From the NCBI GenBank assembly GCA_021821705.1, contig JAKACE010000012.1, positions 1-13,470 on the forward strand: a stretch of DNA of 13,470 nucleotides, read 5' to 3'. Below, one piece after another: positions 7,002 to 13,470 of this stretch. Source of the stretch: Actinomycetes bacterium. GTDB lineage: Bacteria; Actinomycetota; Acidimicrobiia; Acidimicrobiales; Palsa-688. Each line of letters opens with the position of its first letter. Within the stretch, counting starts at the first letter, position 1. Both the position numbers and the translations under genes were made by a program. The notes under the pieces are model-generated. The model saw only the letters and a program-made list of their open reading frames with translations. It had not been told where the DNA came from and searched no databases.

Positions 7002-7609
7002 CCTATCTGTCGCCTGCCGCCCAGCCTGCACGCTCGGGCCTGCGCAGGCGCCACGATCTCCGCTGTCCAGTGCCGGCCGGGTAGCGGGAGGTAATGGGAC
7101 CAGGTCAGAGCCGAGAGCCCTGCACCCACTCCGACAACCCCCTGCGCCGTGAACTGTGAGGCGAAGAGGCGCAGCGAGACCTGGCCCCGGCCACCGGTCG
7201 TGCCGATCAGCAGGCCCTGGCCACCCAAGGGCAGCACGACCGCTTCTGTGCCCTGGACAAACCCGGCCGGCCCACACGCACCCCGCCAGGTTGCCGGCGC
7301 ATCGACGGCTCTCGCCGGCAGAGGCTTCACGACCGGCCGCATTGCGGCCAAGAGGACCGCATCGGCGCTCTCGCGGTCGGCCTCCGGAGCGGCCTCCAAC
7401 TGGCTCAGGGAATCGGCCTGGCCCCCCATCGTCCGCGTGGCCGCCGTCCACGGCCCCACTGTCACCTGAGGCGCGACCTGCGGGGCTGGCTGGAACGTGG
7501 CCGGCAGTGCCCGCCCCGCAAGCTCGACCGATGCCAGGTCCGCCTTGACCAGCGCGGAGTCGCTGCGCAGGCCACGGGCCCCGTCGACGAGGGTGACCGA
7601 GTTCGACAG
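6998..7609 (-). other. Exported C-terminal domain of the GT-C-like protein (unassigned)
   Basis: This marks the ~203 codons after the last hydrophobic helix. The residues are Ala/Val/Gly-rich with alternating hydrophobic patterns (VVLPLGG, LLIGTTGG, VSLRLFASQF) that suggest beta strands, and two cysteines about 80 residues apart that could form a disulfide outside the cell. I do not recognise a family. A carbohydrate-binding or acceptor-binding role is only a guess. Confidence 0.45.
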
Positions 7610-8902
7610 CACAGCCAGTGCCACCAGCACAGGCACGAGGAGGAGCAGCGAGGGCCCCACCGCCGTCCTCCCGCGCCAGGCCGGACGGCCCGCCCGAGCG
7701 CTGCGGCGCTGCCCCCGCCGACCGACCACCCATGCCGGCAGTCTCGGCCGCCACCCGGTGAACAGCTCCCCGACGGCCAGGAGGACAAGGAGGCCGTCGG
7801 GCTGGAGGTACCGGCTCGCACCCGGCTCGCTGACACCGCGCGCCAGAGCTGCCAGGACCCAGAAGGTCAGGGCGGCGGTGACCGCCATGCCAAGCCTTGC
7901 CCCCGTCGTCGGCTCCTGTGCAAGGCGCACGACTAGAGCGACCGCCAGCAGCGCTGCCAGGACCTCTCCGAGGGCGAGCGAGTGAGAACCGACGAGCGAC
8001 CCGACGCCGTAACCGGCCGACTGGGCTATGTACGCGGGTGCCGCACCGAGATGCGAGAAGCCGGCGTCACCCACATGCTCGGCGAAGTACCACACGACGT
8101 ACATCACGAGAGCCGGTACCACTACCCATGTGCCTCGCAGGCCGGGACCGGCTTCCTGGGCCCCGCTGCCCACCGCTCGCCGAGAGGCGCTCGCCCATAC
8201 GCCTTCCACCACGACGCCGGCAAGGAAGACCAGACCGAAGCCGGAACTGGCGGTCGAGACGACCAGGAGCGCTGCCGCCAGAGCCTGCCTTGCCCTGCCT
8301 GCCCCCTCGGCCAGCTGGAGCGCCCCCACCCCGGCAGCCAAGCTCACGGTGAAGGTGACCTCGAACGGCCACAGGATGTCCTGGAAGGCTTGCCCACTGC
8401 CCAGAAGCAGGACCGCGCCCGCGAGAGCGAAGGCGGCCCCGGACCGCCTCCGGGCGTAGCCGAGGAAGACCGACACCATGGTCAGCTCGAACACGATGCC
8501 CATGACCCGGTACGGCCAGTAATGCGAAGTCCCGAAGAGCGAGAACATGCCCCGGTAGAGCAGCACGGGGACGGCCACGAACTGCCCGTTGTGGGGTGCC
8601 ACGAGGGCCGACGCCAGAGGCTGGTTGTAGGCCAGGACGAAGTCCCATTCGTCGTAGAAGAACGTCGTGCCCCTCATCAGCCACAACCACCAGGCGGCCG
8701 CGATCAGGGCCAGGACCACATAAGCCGGCGTAACCCAACGATCAGCTCCAGTCGACCATGGACCGAGCACAGCCGGGCCGGCCCGGGAGGGCACGACCCG
8801 GGCCCGACGTCCCACGCTCCATGGGGCCGCTTGCCCACCCGGGCGCAGGCGCCTGCTCCGGCCATGCCGGCGGCTGGCGCCCGTGCGACCCTCAGGGGTC
8901 AA
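6998..8902 (-). CDS. Multi-pass membrane protein, GT-C-like, with exported C-terminal domain
   Basis: The product has 634 residues if started at TTG 8902. After a basic N-terminal stretch comes a first helix and then TTFFYDEWDF (about 79-88). An acidic DEWD loop just after helix 1 is the expected place of the catalytic Asp in GT-C glycosyltransferases. APHNGQF (102-108) and YWPYRV follow, a pattern seen in other uncharacterised actinobacterial membrane glycosyltransferases (recalled family knowledge). About ten helices lead to a last one (LLLLVPVLVALAVL). The final ~200 residues are soluble with two cysteines and are predicted outside the membrane. TTG 8902 is preferred because it overlaps the upstream TGA as TTGA and has GGAAGG nine bases upstream. 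GTGs at 8815, 8794 and 8770 are alternatives that would remove much of the Arg-rich start. The stop overlaps the next gene's GTG. Substrate unknown. Confidence 0.7.
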   Translation of the reverse strand: MTPEGRTGASRRHGRSRRLRPGGQAAPWSVGRRARVVPSRAGPAVLGPWSTGADRWVTPAYVVLALIAAAWWLWLMRGTTFFYDEWDFVLAYNQPLASALVAPHNGQFVAVPVLLYRGMFSLFGTSHYWPYRVMGIVFELTMVSVFLGYARRRSGAAFALAGAVLLLGSGQAFQDILWPFEVTFTVSLAAGVGALQLAEGAGRARQALAAALLVVSTASSGFGLVFLAGVVVEGVWASASRRAVGSGAQEAGPGLRGTWVVVPALVMYVVWYFAEHVGDAGFSHLGAAPAYIAQSAGYGVGSLVGSHSLALGEVLAALLAVALVVRLAQEPTTGARLGMAVTAALTFWVLAALARGVSEPGASRYLQPDGLLVLLAVGELFTGWRPRLPAWVVGRRGQRRSARAGRPAWRGRTAVGPSLLLLVPVLVALAVLSNSVTLVDGARGLRSDSALVKADLASVELAGRALPATFQPAPQVAPQVTVGPWTAATRTMGGQADSLSQLEAAPEADRESADAVLLAAMRPVVKPLPARAVDAPATWRGACGPAGFVQGTEAVVLPLGGQGLLIGTTGGRGQVSLRLFASQFTAQGVVGVGAGLSALTWSHYLPLPGRHWTAEIVAPAQARACRLGGRRQIG

Positions 8903-11157
8903 CGAGAACGACCTTCCAGGAACGAAACGGCCTTGACGCCGAGCCGCAGGCGGCGGGACCCCGGCGGTATGAGGTACTGGCGCAGCTCCGGGTGGTCGGC
9001 CACCTGGCGCACCGCCCAGGCCAGCGGCTGGTGTGCCGGGCTGAACCGCCGGGAGGCGATCTCCCTCCCGACCCGGAGCCCGGGCTGCTGCATCAGGTGC
9101 CCGGCCATCACCGGCTCGACGGGCTGGCGGCGCAGCACCTCCCAGAAGCAATCGACGAGCCGGTCGGCCACCGCGGCCCATGTGAACTCACCGGCGCGCG
9201 CCACGAGGGACCCGCACACGCGACGGCGCACCTCCTCGTTCGTGGCCATCTCAACGGCGAGAGCCGCTGCCCCGTCAATGTCCCCACTATGGATTGTCGG
9301 CAGGTCATCCGGGAGCACCTCGTCCAACGACCCGGCGCGGGTGCTCAGGCAGGGCACCCCCCGGGAGGCAGCCTCAAAGGGGACGAGGCCGAACCCCTCA
9401 GCGTCCGTCGTGTACAGCACCAGCGACGCCCGTTCGTACAGCCACGCCTTCTCCTCGTCGGTGACGGAACCCAGACGCCAGACGTTCCGCCGAAGGGAGG
9501 GGTTGTCCAACAGGAACTGGTCCTCCTCGGCCAGGGAGTTGCCAAAAGGAGGTGTCGGCCCCGCCAGGACCAGGTCTCCCTCCCATCCCGTCGCTCGCGC
9601 CGCCGCCCAGATCTTCAAAGCCAAGAGCCGGTTCTTGTGCTTGTACGAGGCGCCCAGGCACAGGAAGAAACCCCTGCGGTCGTTCGGCATGCCGACCGGA
9701 GGGCTGCTCAGCGGTACAGGCTCCCCTACCTGGGCCACGCCGGCGTAGACCACTGAGCGCACGGCGCCCCCCGAGAGCAGGCCGCTGCGGCCCGCTTGGG
9801 CGACACCGTCCTTGCTCAGGAACACGACGCCGTCAGACAGGTAGGTGGAGAGCTCGTTCACGCGACGGTACGTAGACCACTGACCGATGTCCTCGAAGTA
9901 GGCCGGGTCGTTGTAGGCGATGCAGTCGAGCTGGTTGACGACGACCCGGGGCGCGGTGCGCCGCAACCACTCGAGCTCACCCATGCGGGTCACCTGATAG
10001 GGCCGGTAGACCAGGTCGCCGACGGCAGGCTCGGGGAGCGGGTGCTCGGGCCCCGAGCCGATCACCACCTCGGCCCCGCAGGCGTTCAAGCGGGACAGAC
10101 TGCTCGGTGCGATGCTGCGGGGTACGACCGCAGTGACGCGGGAGACCTGAGGGTGAGCCGCCAGCGCTGCAACCGTCTCCAGGACGACTATCTGCGACCC
10201 CATCGTTGTCGGCCCCACGCACCAGCCGTCGACCACGACGTGCATGCCGCGCAGCGCCGCTTCCGCAGTGAGCAGGCTCGCCGCCAGCACCGACCTCTCG
10301 GCACGCCCTTCCTGTCGGACCCACTCGAAGTAGTAGGGGTAACGCTTGCCGATCAGGCGGTCGTGCTCGGTGACAAGGCGACGGACCTCTTCCGAGCGCC
10401 CGAAGCTCGAACCCCCGCGGTGGTAGACAAAGACATCGTCCGCGCACACGTTCACCAGGCCGTGGGCAACGGCCCTCTGTGAGAAGTCGACTTCCTCGCT
10501 GTAACCGGGTGAGAAAGCTTCGTCGAAAATGCCCACGACGTCGAGCGCTGACCGCCTGAAGTAGGTGCAATGGCCTATCGCCGTCGGGATGACGGGGTAA
10601 TGGCGGGGAGAACGCTCGGCTACGCTGCGGGCGGCCACCTCAGGCGTCACCCCGTCGGGGAGCATGCGAGCGGTGGCGTTCCGCCCGTTGCCGACCGAGA
10701 GCAGTGTCCCGTGGTTGGTGAGCGGGCTGGCCGTGGCAACGGTCGACGACATGTAGGCGGCCCGGGCAAGACGCTCGAACCACTCTGGTCCCACTATGAC
10801 GTCGCTGTTGACGACAATGACATCGGAGCGAGGAGCACATGCAAACGCGAGGTTGACCGTGGCAACGAAGCCGGCGTTCTTGGCCATGCGGCACATGACA
10901 ACCGTGTGCTCCACGTCCGGAGCGAAGTCCCTGAACCGCGTCTCGACGCTCCCGTCGTCGATGAGCAGCACCGGTACATCGGTCGGCGTGTGGGCGATGA
11001 TCGATGCGAAGCACTGCACGAAGTCCTCATAGGCTTCGTAGACCGGCACGAACACCACGGCCTTGGCCTCATCGGGCAGCGCCTCGCGGACCGCTTCGGG
11101 GTCACCTGTACGTACGTAGCTCAACCAGCACTCCTCCGTGCGGTACCTGTTGCTCAA
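8899..11157 (-). CDS. Two-domain GT2-GT4 fusion glycosyltransferase
   Basis: One 752-residue frame holds two complete glycosyltransferase domains. Residues about 30-280 are GT2 (GT-A fold): VFVPVYEAYEDF, IDDGS (66-70), the DXD-like NSD (117-119) and the acceptor-side YSEEVDF (219-225). Residues from about Met305 to 675 are GT4 (GT-B fold): TMGSQIVVLE (318-327), DLVYRP, IAYNDPAYF, YKHKNR (505-510) and EGFGLVPFE (587-595). A short basic tail follows. No signal peptide or membrane helix is seen. The single chain may add two sugars in sequence. The start is TTG 11157, 29 bases after the epimerase stop, with no strong ribosome-binding site; a CTG at 11172 has GGGAG seven bases upstream and is an alternative. 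Met305 has no ribosome-binding site, so a separate GT4 product is not supported. The GT4 half is paralogous to the stand-alone gene at 2739-3974. Donors unknown. Confidence 0.9.
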   Translation of the reverse strand: MSNRYRTEECWLSYVRTGDPEAVREALPDEAKAVVFVPVYEAYEDFVQCFASIIAHTPTDVPVLLIDDGSVETRFRDFAPDVEHTVVMCRMAKNAGFVATVNLAFACAPRSDVIVVNSDVIVGPEWFERLARAAYMSSTVATASPLTNHGTLLSVGNGRNATARMLPDGVTPEVAARSVAERSPRHYPVIPTAIGHCTYFRRSALDVVGIFDEAFSPGYSEEVDFSQRAVAHGLVNVCADDVFVYHRGGSSFGRSEEVRRLVTEHDRLIGKRYPYYFEWVRQEGRAERSVLAASLLTAEAALRGMHVVVDGWCVGPTTMGSQIVVLETVAALAAHPQVSRVTAVVPRSIAPSSLSRLNACGAEVVIGSGPEHPLPEPAVGDLVYRPYQVTRMGELEWLRRTAPRVVVNQLDCIAYNDPAYFEDIGQWSTYRRVNELSTYLSDGVVFLSKDGVAQAGRSGLLSGGAVRSVVYAGVAQVGEPVPLSSPPVGMPNDRRGFFLCLGASYKHKNRLLALKIWAAARATGWEGDLVLAGPTPPFGNSLAEEDQFLLDNPSLRRNVWRLGSVTDEEKAWLYERASLVLYTTDAEGFGLVPFEAASRGVPCLSTRAGSLDEVLPDDLPTIHSGDIDGAAALAVEMATNEEVRRRVCGSLVARAGEFTWAAVADRLVDCFWEVLRRQPVEPVMAGHLMQQPGLRVGREIASRRFSPAHQPLAWAVRQVADHPELRQYLIPPGSRRLRLGVKAVSFLEGRSR
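8912..8917 (-). promoter_or_regulatory. Ribosome-binding site supporting TTG start at 8902
   Basis: On the minus strand GGAAGG is followed by nine bases and then TTG 8902, whose TTGA contains the stop of the upstream GT2-GT4 gene. The motif and the overlap together favour this start over the later GTG codons. Confidence 0.5.
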
Positions 11158-11186
11158 CGGCCGAGCCGGCAGCCCTGGGCTCCCGG

Positions 11187-12164
11187 CTACGCAAGGGCTG
11201 TAGCGTCCCTGACTTCCTGTGCCACGTCATCGAGTATCTCAGTGAGGCCAGCGGTTGCAACCCAACCAGTGAGGGCATGCACCTTGGTCGTGTCGGGCAC
11301 CCGGCGCGCCATGTCCTCGAAACCCGTCTCGTAGGCGACGTCGTACGGGGTGTACACGATCTCCGACACGCTCCCCGTACGTTTGATGATAAGCCGCGCC
11401 AAGTCGGCAATGGAGATTTCCTCGGAGCTCCCGATGTTGAAGACGTCGCCCTCCGCCTGCGGCTCGTCCAGCAGGCTCACGAGCGCCCGTACCACGTCGG
11501 CCACATGGCAGAAGCACCGGGTCTGCGAGCCGTCGCCGTAGACGGTGAGAGGCTCTCCTGCCAGCGCCTGGCGAACGAGCCGGGGAATGACCATGCCGTA
11601 GGCCGGGCTCTGACGGGGGCCGACCGTGTTGAAGAGGCGCACGACGATCGTGGGTAGGTCGCGCTCGCGGTGGTAAGCGTAGGCGAGTATCTCGTCGACC
11701 GCTTTGGAGGTGGAGTACGCCCAACGGGCTACGGCGGGGGAACCGAGCACTCGGTCGGACTGCTCGTCGAGAGGCACGTCGCTGTTCTTGCCGTAGATCT
11801 CGGAGCTGCTCGCCACCATCGCCTTGCGCCGGTAACGATGAGCCGCCTCGAGGACCGTGATGGCGCCCTTGATGTTCGTGGTGAGCGAGTACAGCGGCTC
11901 CTCCACGATGAGCTTGACCCCGACCGCAGCCGCCAGGTGGACCACGACGTCACAGTTGCGCACGGCCTGGTCGACGGCCAGCTCGTCGAGGACCGAGCCC
12001 TGGGTGAAGGTCAGAAGCGGGCTTCCCCGCACGGCGTCCAGGTTGGCGAGCCTGCCGGTGGCCAGCGAGTCCAGGACGACCACCTCGTCCCCCCTCGCCA
12101 CCAGAGCCTCGACCAGGTGCGACCCGATAAAGCCGGCTCCGCCGGTAATGAGGTAGCGCGCCAT
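11187..12164 (-). CDS. NAD-dependent nucleotide-sugar epimerase/dehydratase (extended SDR)
   Basis: The 325-residue cytoplasmic protein of the extended short-chain dehydrogenase family acts on a nucleotide sugar. GGAGFIGS (8-15) is the dinucleotide-binding loop. Asp32 at the end of strand two favours NAD over NADP. SSSEIYG (119-125) and Tyr150-x3-Lys154 (WAYSTSK) supply the catalytic Ser/Tyr/Lys. LFNTVGPRQ (177-185) and VYGDGSQTRCFCHV are sugar-nucleotide-binding segments common to UDP-glucose 4-epimerases, UDP-glucuronate decarboxylases and dTDP-glucose dehydratases. I cannot choose among these. With a HexNAc uronic acid dehydrogenase nearby, a 4-epimerase is one option. The length is normal. 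The ATG at 12164 has no ribosome-binding site but follows a TANNNT box by seven bases, so a leaderless message is possible. A 62-base gap separates it from the ABC ATPase gene upstream. Confidence 0.88.
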   Translation of the reverse strand: MARYLITGGAGFIGSHLVEALVARGDEVVVLDSLATGRLANLDAVRGSPLLTFTQGSVLDELAVDQAVRNCDVVVHLAAAVGVKLIVEEPLYSLTTNIKGAITVLEAAHRYRRKAMVASSSEIYGKNSDVPLDEQSDRVLGSPAVARWAYSTSKAVDEILAYAYHRERDLPTIVVRLFNTVGPRQSPAYGMVIPRLVRQALAGEPLTVYGDGSQTRCFCHVADVVRALVSLLDEPQAEGDVFNIGSSEEISIADLARLIIKRTGSVSEIVYTPYDVAYETGFEDMARRVPDTTKVHALTGWVATAGLTEILDDVAQEVRDATALA

Positions 12165-12180
12165 GGTAGCGAGGCTACAC
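12165..12180 (-). promoter_or_regulatory. Candidate -10 box for a leaderless epimerase transcript
   Basis: On the minus strand TAGCCT (12177-12172) fits the actinobacterial TANNNT -10 pattern and is followed by seven bases and then ATG 12164, so transcription could begin at the start codon. No convincing -35 is seen. The same bases form a short inverted repeat, GTAGC-CTC-GCTAC. No Shine-Dalgarno sequence is present, which fits a leaderless message but does not prove one. Confidence 0.25.
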
Positions 12181-12226
12181 CCCGAGGCATCGAGCCAGGC
12201 CAGGCGAGCCAGCCGGTGCGTAACGC
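12165..12226. other. 62-base intergenic gap, the largest in the window
   Basis: This is the largest non-coding stretch in the window. It holds the interrupted palindrome GCGT-A-ACGC (12218-12226) right after the ATPase stop, two direct copies of CGAGCCAG (12191-12198 and 12205-12212; 14-base period), and the small inverted repeat before the epimerase ATG. None is strong alone. Together they make this the only plausible place in the minus-strand block for a secondary promoter or operator. Confidence 0.4.
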
Positions 12227-13420
12227 TCAGGCGTCGAAGCCCCAGCTCCCACCGAGGGTCACGATCCCCTCCGGCTCGGTCTGGCCCTTGCGGTCGACGT
12301 CGAAGCGGGCCACGTTGCGCCGCACGTCATAGGGGTGGGCCAGGGTGAAGTCGGTGACCGACACCGTCAGGTCGTAGGTACCGGGCAGCAGGGGCAACCG
12401 GGCCAGTGAGAGCTCCACGCGGCCGGTACCGTCCAGCTTCTCGGGTACGAGGTCCGCCTCCCGGGTGGTCGGGGTACTGACGACCAGGCCCTGGAGGGTC
12501 TGCACCGAGACGGAGAAGACAGGACGGGCCACGGGCTCGCTGGTGGCATAGGAGAGCCGCACCCGCAACGGCTCGCCGCTGCGGACCCGGGTCACCTCGC
12601 GGCCCTCCTCGTCCAGCAGCTCCACCCGCTCTATGCGGGCTTCCCCCGATCCCCAGCGGTCGCCCCTCTCGGCCGGCCGGTGCTCGTCGAGCACGATGGC
12701 GCCCGTGTAGGCCTCGACCACCGACCGGGGGTCACCATCGGCCATCTTCTTGCCCTTCTGGAACCAGATGGCGTGGTCGCACATGTTGAGCACCGACTGC
12801 ATGGAGTGCGAGACGATGATGACCGTCTTGCCGTTGTACTTCAGGTCGGAGAAGCGCTCCAGGCACTTGCGCTGGAAGGCCTCGTCTCCTACGGCGAGCA
12901 CCTCGTCCACGAGCAGTATGTCGGGCTGCACGTTGATGGCCACCGAGAACCCCAGGCGGACGTACATACCCGAGGAGTAGTTCTTCACCGGTTCGTCGAT
13001 GAACTGGCCGATCCCGGCGAAGTCGACGATGTCGTCGAAGCGGTCCTGGAGCTCCTTCTGCTTCAGGCCGAGGATGGCACCGTTCAGGAAGACGTTCTCC
13101 CGGCCGGTCAGCTCGGGGTGGAAGCCCGCTCCCAGCTCCAGCAGGGCCGACATCTTGCCCACGGTTGACACCGAGCCCTTGTCGGGCCTCAGGATGCGGG
13201 CCAGGCACTTGAGCATGGTCGACTTGCCCGAGCCGTTGGCGCCCACCAGCCCGGTGGTCGAACCCTCGTGCACCTCCAGGCTCACGTCGTCCAGGGCCCA
13301 GAACTCGTCCATCTTGTTCCGGCCGCCCCGCATCACGGCCGCCTTGATGGAGTTGTTCCTCTCGTGGTACAGGCGGAACTTCTTGGAGACGTGCTCCGCC
13401 GAGACCACAGGCACGGCCAC
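12227..13420 (-). CDS. ABC transporter ATP-binding protein, Wzt/TagH type, with C-terminal domain
   Basis: The 397-residue cytoplasmic ATPase belongs to a polysaccharide/teichoic-acid export ABC transporter. The nucleotide-binding domain (about 1-245) has Walker A GANGSGKST (60-68), the polysaccharide-exporter segment LLELGAGFHPELTGREN (93-109), signature YSSGM (148-152), Walker B ILLVDE (168-173) and the switch His205 (SHSM). Residues about 255-397 form an extra beta-rich domain placed like the Wzt C-terminal domain, which in O-antigen exporters reads a modification on the chain end. That makes the exported glycan's terminus a likely ligand (inference). GTG 13420 is chosen because GGAGGAG lies six bases upstream and the permease stop directly abuts it. 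The N-terminal ~45 residues before the first beta strand pair are normal for this exporter class. The partner is the permease truncated at the right edge. Confidence 0.92.
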   Translation of the reverse strand: MAVPVVSAEHVSKKFRLYHERNNSIKAAVMRGGRNKMDEFWALDDVSLEVHEGSTTGLVGANGSGKSTMLKCLARILRPDKGSVSTVGKMSALLELGAGFHPELTGRENVFLNGAILGLKQKELQDRFDDIVDFAGIGQFIDEPVKNYSSGMYVRLGFSVAINVQPDILLVDEVLAVGDEAFQRKCLERFSDLKYNGKTVIIVSHSMQSVLNMCDHAIWFQKGKKMADGDPRSVVEAYTGAIVLDEHRPAERGDRWGSGEARIERVELLDEEGREVTRVRSGEPLRVRLSYATSEPVARPVFSVSVQTLQGLVVSTPTTREADLVPEKLDGTGRVELSLARLPLLPGTYDLTVSVTDFTLAHPYDVRRNVARFDVDRKGQTEPEGIVTLGGSWGFDA

Positions 13421-13470
13421 CTACAGCTCCTCCGGCAACCGGGCCTCGTACCTGCGGAAGAGCCACAGGC
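13421..13470 (-). CDS. ABC-2 polysaccharide exporter permease, last 15 codons only
   Basis: Only the 3' end is present; the gene continues beyond the right edge. The minus-strand frame reads LWLFRRYEARLPEEL and then TAG at 13423-13421. An F-R-x-E-x-R-x ending just after the last helix is typical of TagG/Wzm-type permeases. The stop directly abuts the GTG of the ATPase gene with no spacer, the usual permease-ATPase order in such exporters. The call rests mainly on this context and the short tail. Confidence 0.65.
   Translation of the reverse strand, partial: LWLFRRYEARLPEEL
13427..13433 (-). promoter_or_regulatory. Ribosome-binding site of the ABC ATPase gene
   Basis: On the minus strand GGAGGAG lies six bases before GTG 13420, inside the last codons of the permease. 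It is the strongest ribosome-binding site in the window and fixes the ATPase start. Confidence 0.7.

Noticed and set aside
7002..7754. N-terminal extension of the first-described membrane protein back to 7754
   Set aside because: The extra ~250 residues are Arg/Gly/Ala-rich, antiparallel to nothing known and inside the coding region of the upstream membrane gene. The GTGA overlap at 7001 is the better start.
8903..9181. N-terminal extension of the GT-C-like gene to 9181
   Set aside because: It lies within the GT2-GT4 coding region and reads as a low-complexity basic sequence. TTG 8902 has a ribosome-binding site and overlaps the upstream stop.
7982..9748. Long open frame on the plus strand (588 codons) opposite the GT-C-like and GT2-GT4 genes
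   Set aside because: Its product is Arg/Pro/His-rich with no recognisable domain, and the minus strand there has clear family motifs. It is a GC-rich antisense shadow.
10243..10245. Met305 as a separate start for a stand-alone GT4 within the fusion gene
   Set aside because: No ribosome-binding site precedes it and there is no stop between the GT2 and GT4 halves.
1..13470. Search for tRNA, rRNA, CRISPR repeats, insertion-sequence ends and riboswitches
   Set aside because: Genes fill almost the whole window. No regularly spaced repeats, transposase motifs or structured-RNA signatures were seen by eye.

Overview
The window is a 13.5 kb piece of a surface-polysaccharide (cell-envelope glycan) locus from a high-GC bacterium. 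Dense G/C-ending codons, frequent GTG/TTG starts, 4-base NTGA gene overlaps and almost no intergenic space suggest an actinobacterium. The lineage cannot be fixed from sequence alone; Acidimicrobiia or a related group is only a guess. No mobile element, integrase, tRNA, rRNA, CRISPR or plasmid origin is visible.

Layout: two gene blocks converge. The plus-strand block (1-2770) holds the C-terminal half of a UDP-HexNAc 6-dehydrogenase, a WecA/MraY-type polyprenyl-phosphate sugar-1-phosphate transferase and a GT2 glycosyltransferase. The minus-strand block reads from the right edge back to 2739. In transcription order it holds the last 15 codons of an ABC-2 permease, a Wzt/TagH-type ABC ATPase with a C-terminal extension, an NAD-dependent sugar epimerase/dehydratase, a GT2-GT4 fusion glycosyltransferase, two large multi-pass membrane proteins that look like GT-C glycosyltransferases, a sulfotransferase-like protein, and a second GT4 enzyme paralogous to the GT4 half of the fusion. 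The two blocks overlap tail to tail by 32 bases (2739-2770).

How the genes may work together (inference): the dehydrogenase and epimerase supply nucleotide sugars. The WecA-like enzyme starts a glycan on a polyprenyl phosphate. The GT2, GT2-GT4 and GT4 enzymes extend it in the cytoplasm, and the sulfotransferase-like protein may decorate or cap it. The ABC permease/ATPase pair exports it, with the ATPase's C-terminal domain possibly reading a chain feature. The two GT-C-like proteins may add sugars from lipid-linked donors outside the membrane.

The parts are individually familiar. The unusual points are the combination of ABC export, two GT-C proteins and a putative sulfotransferase in one coupled block, the GT2-GT4 fusion with its nearby stand-alone GT4 paralogue, and an unassigned exported C-terminal domain on one GT-C protein. 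The exact sugars and polymer are not readable from this sequence.
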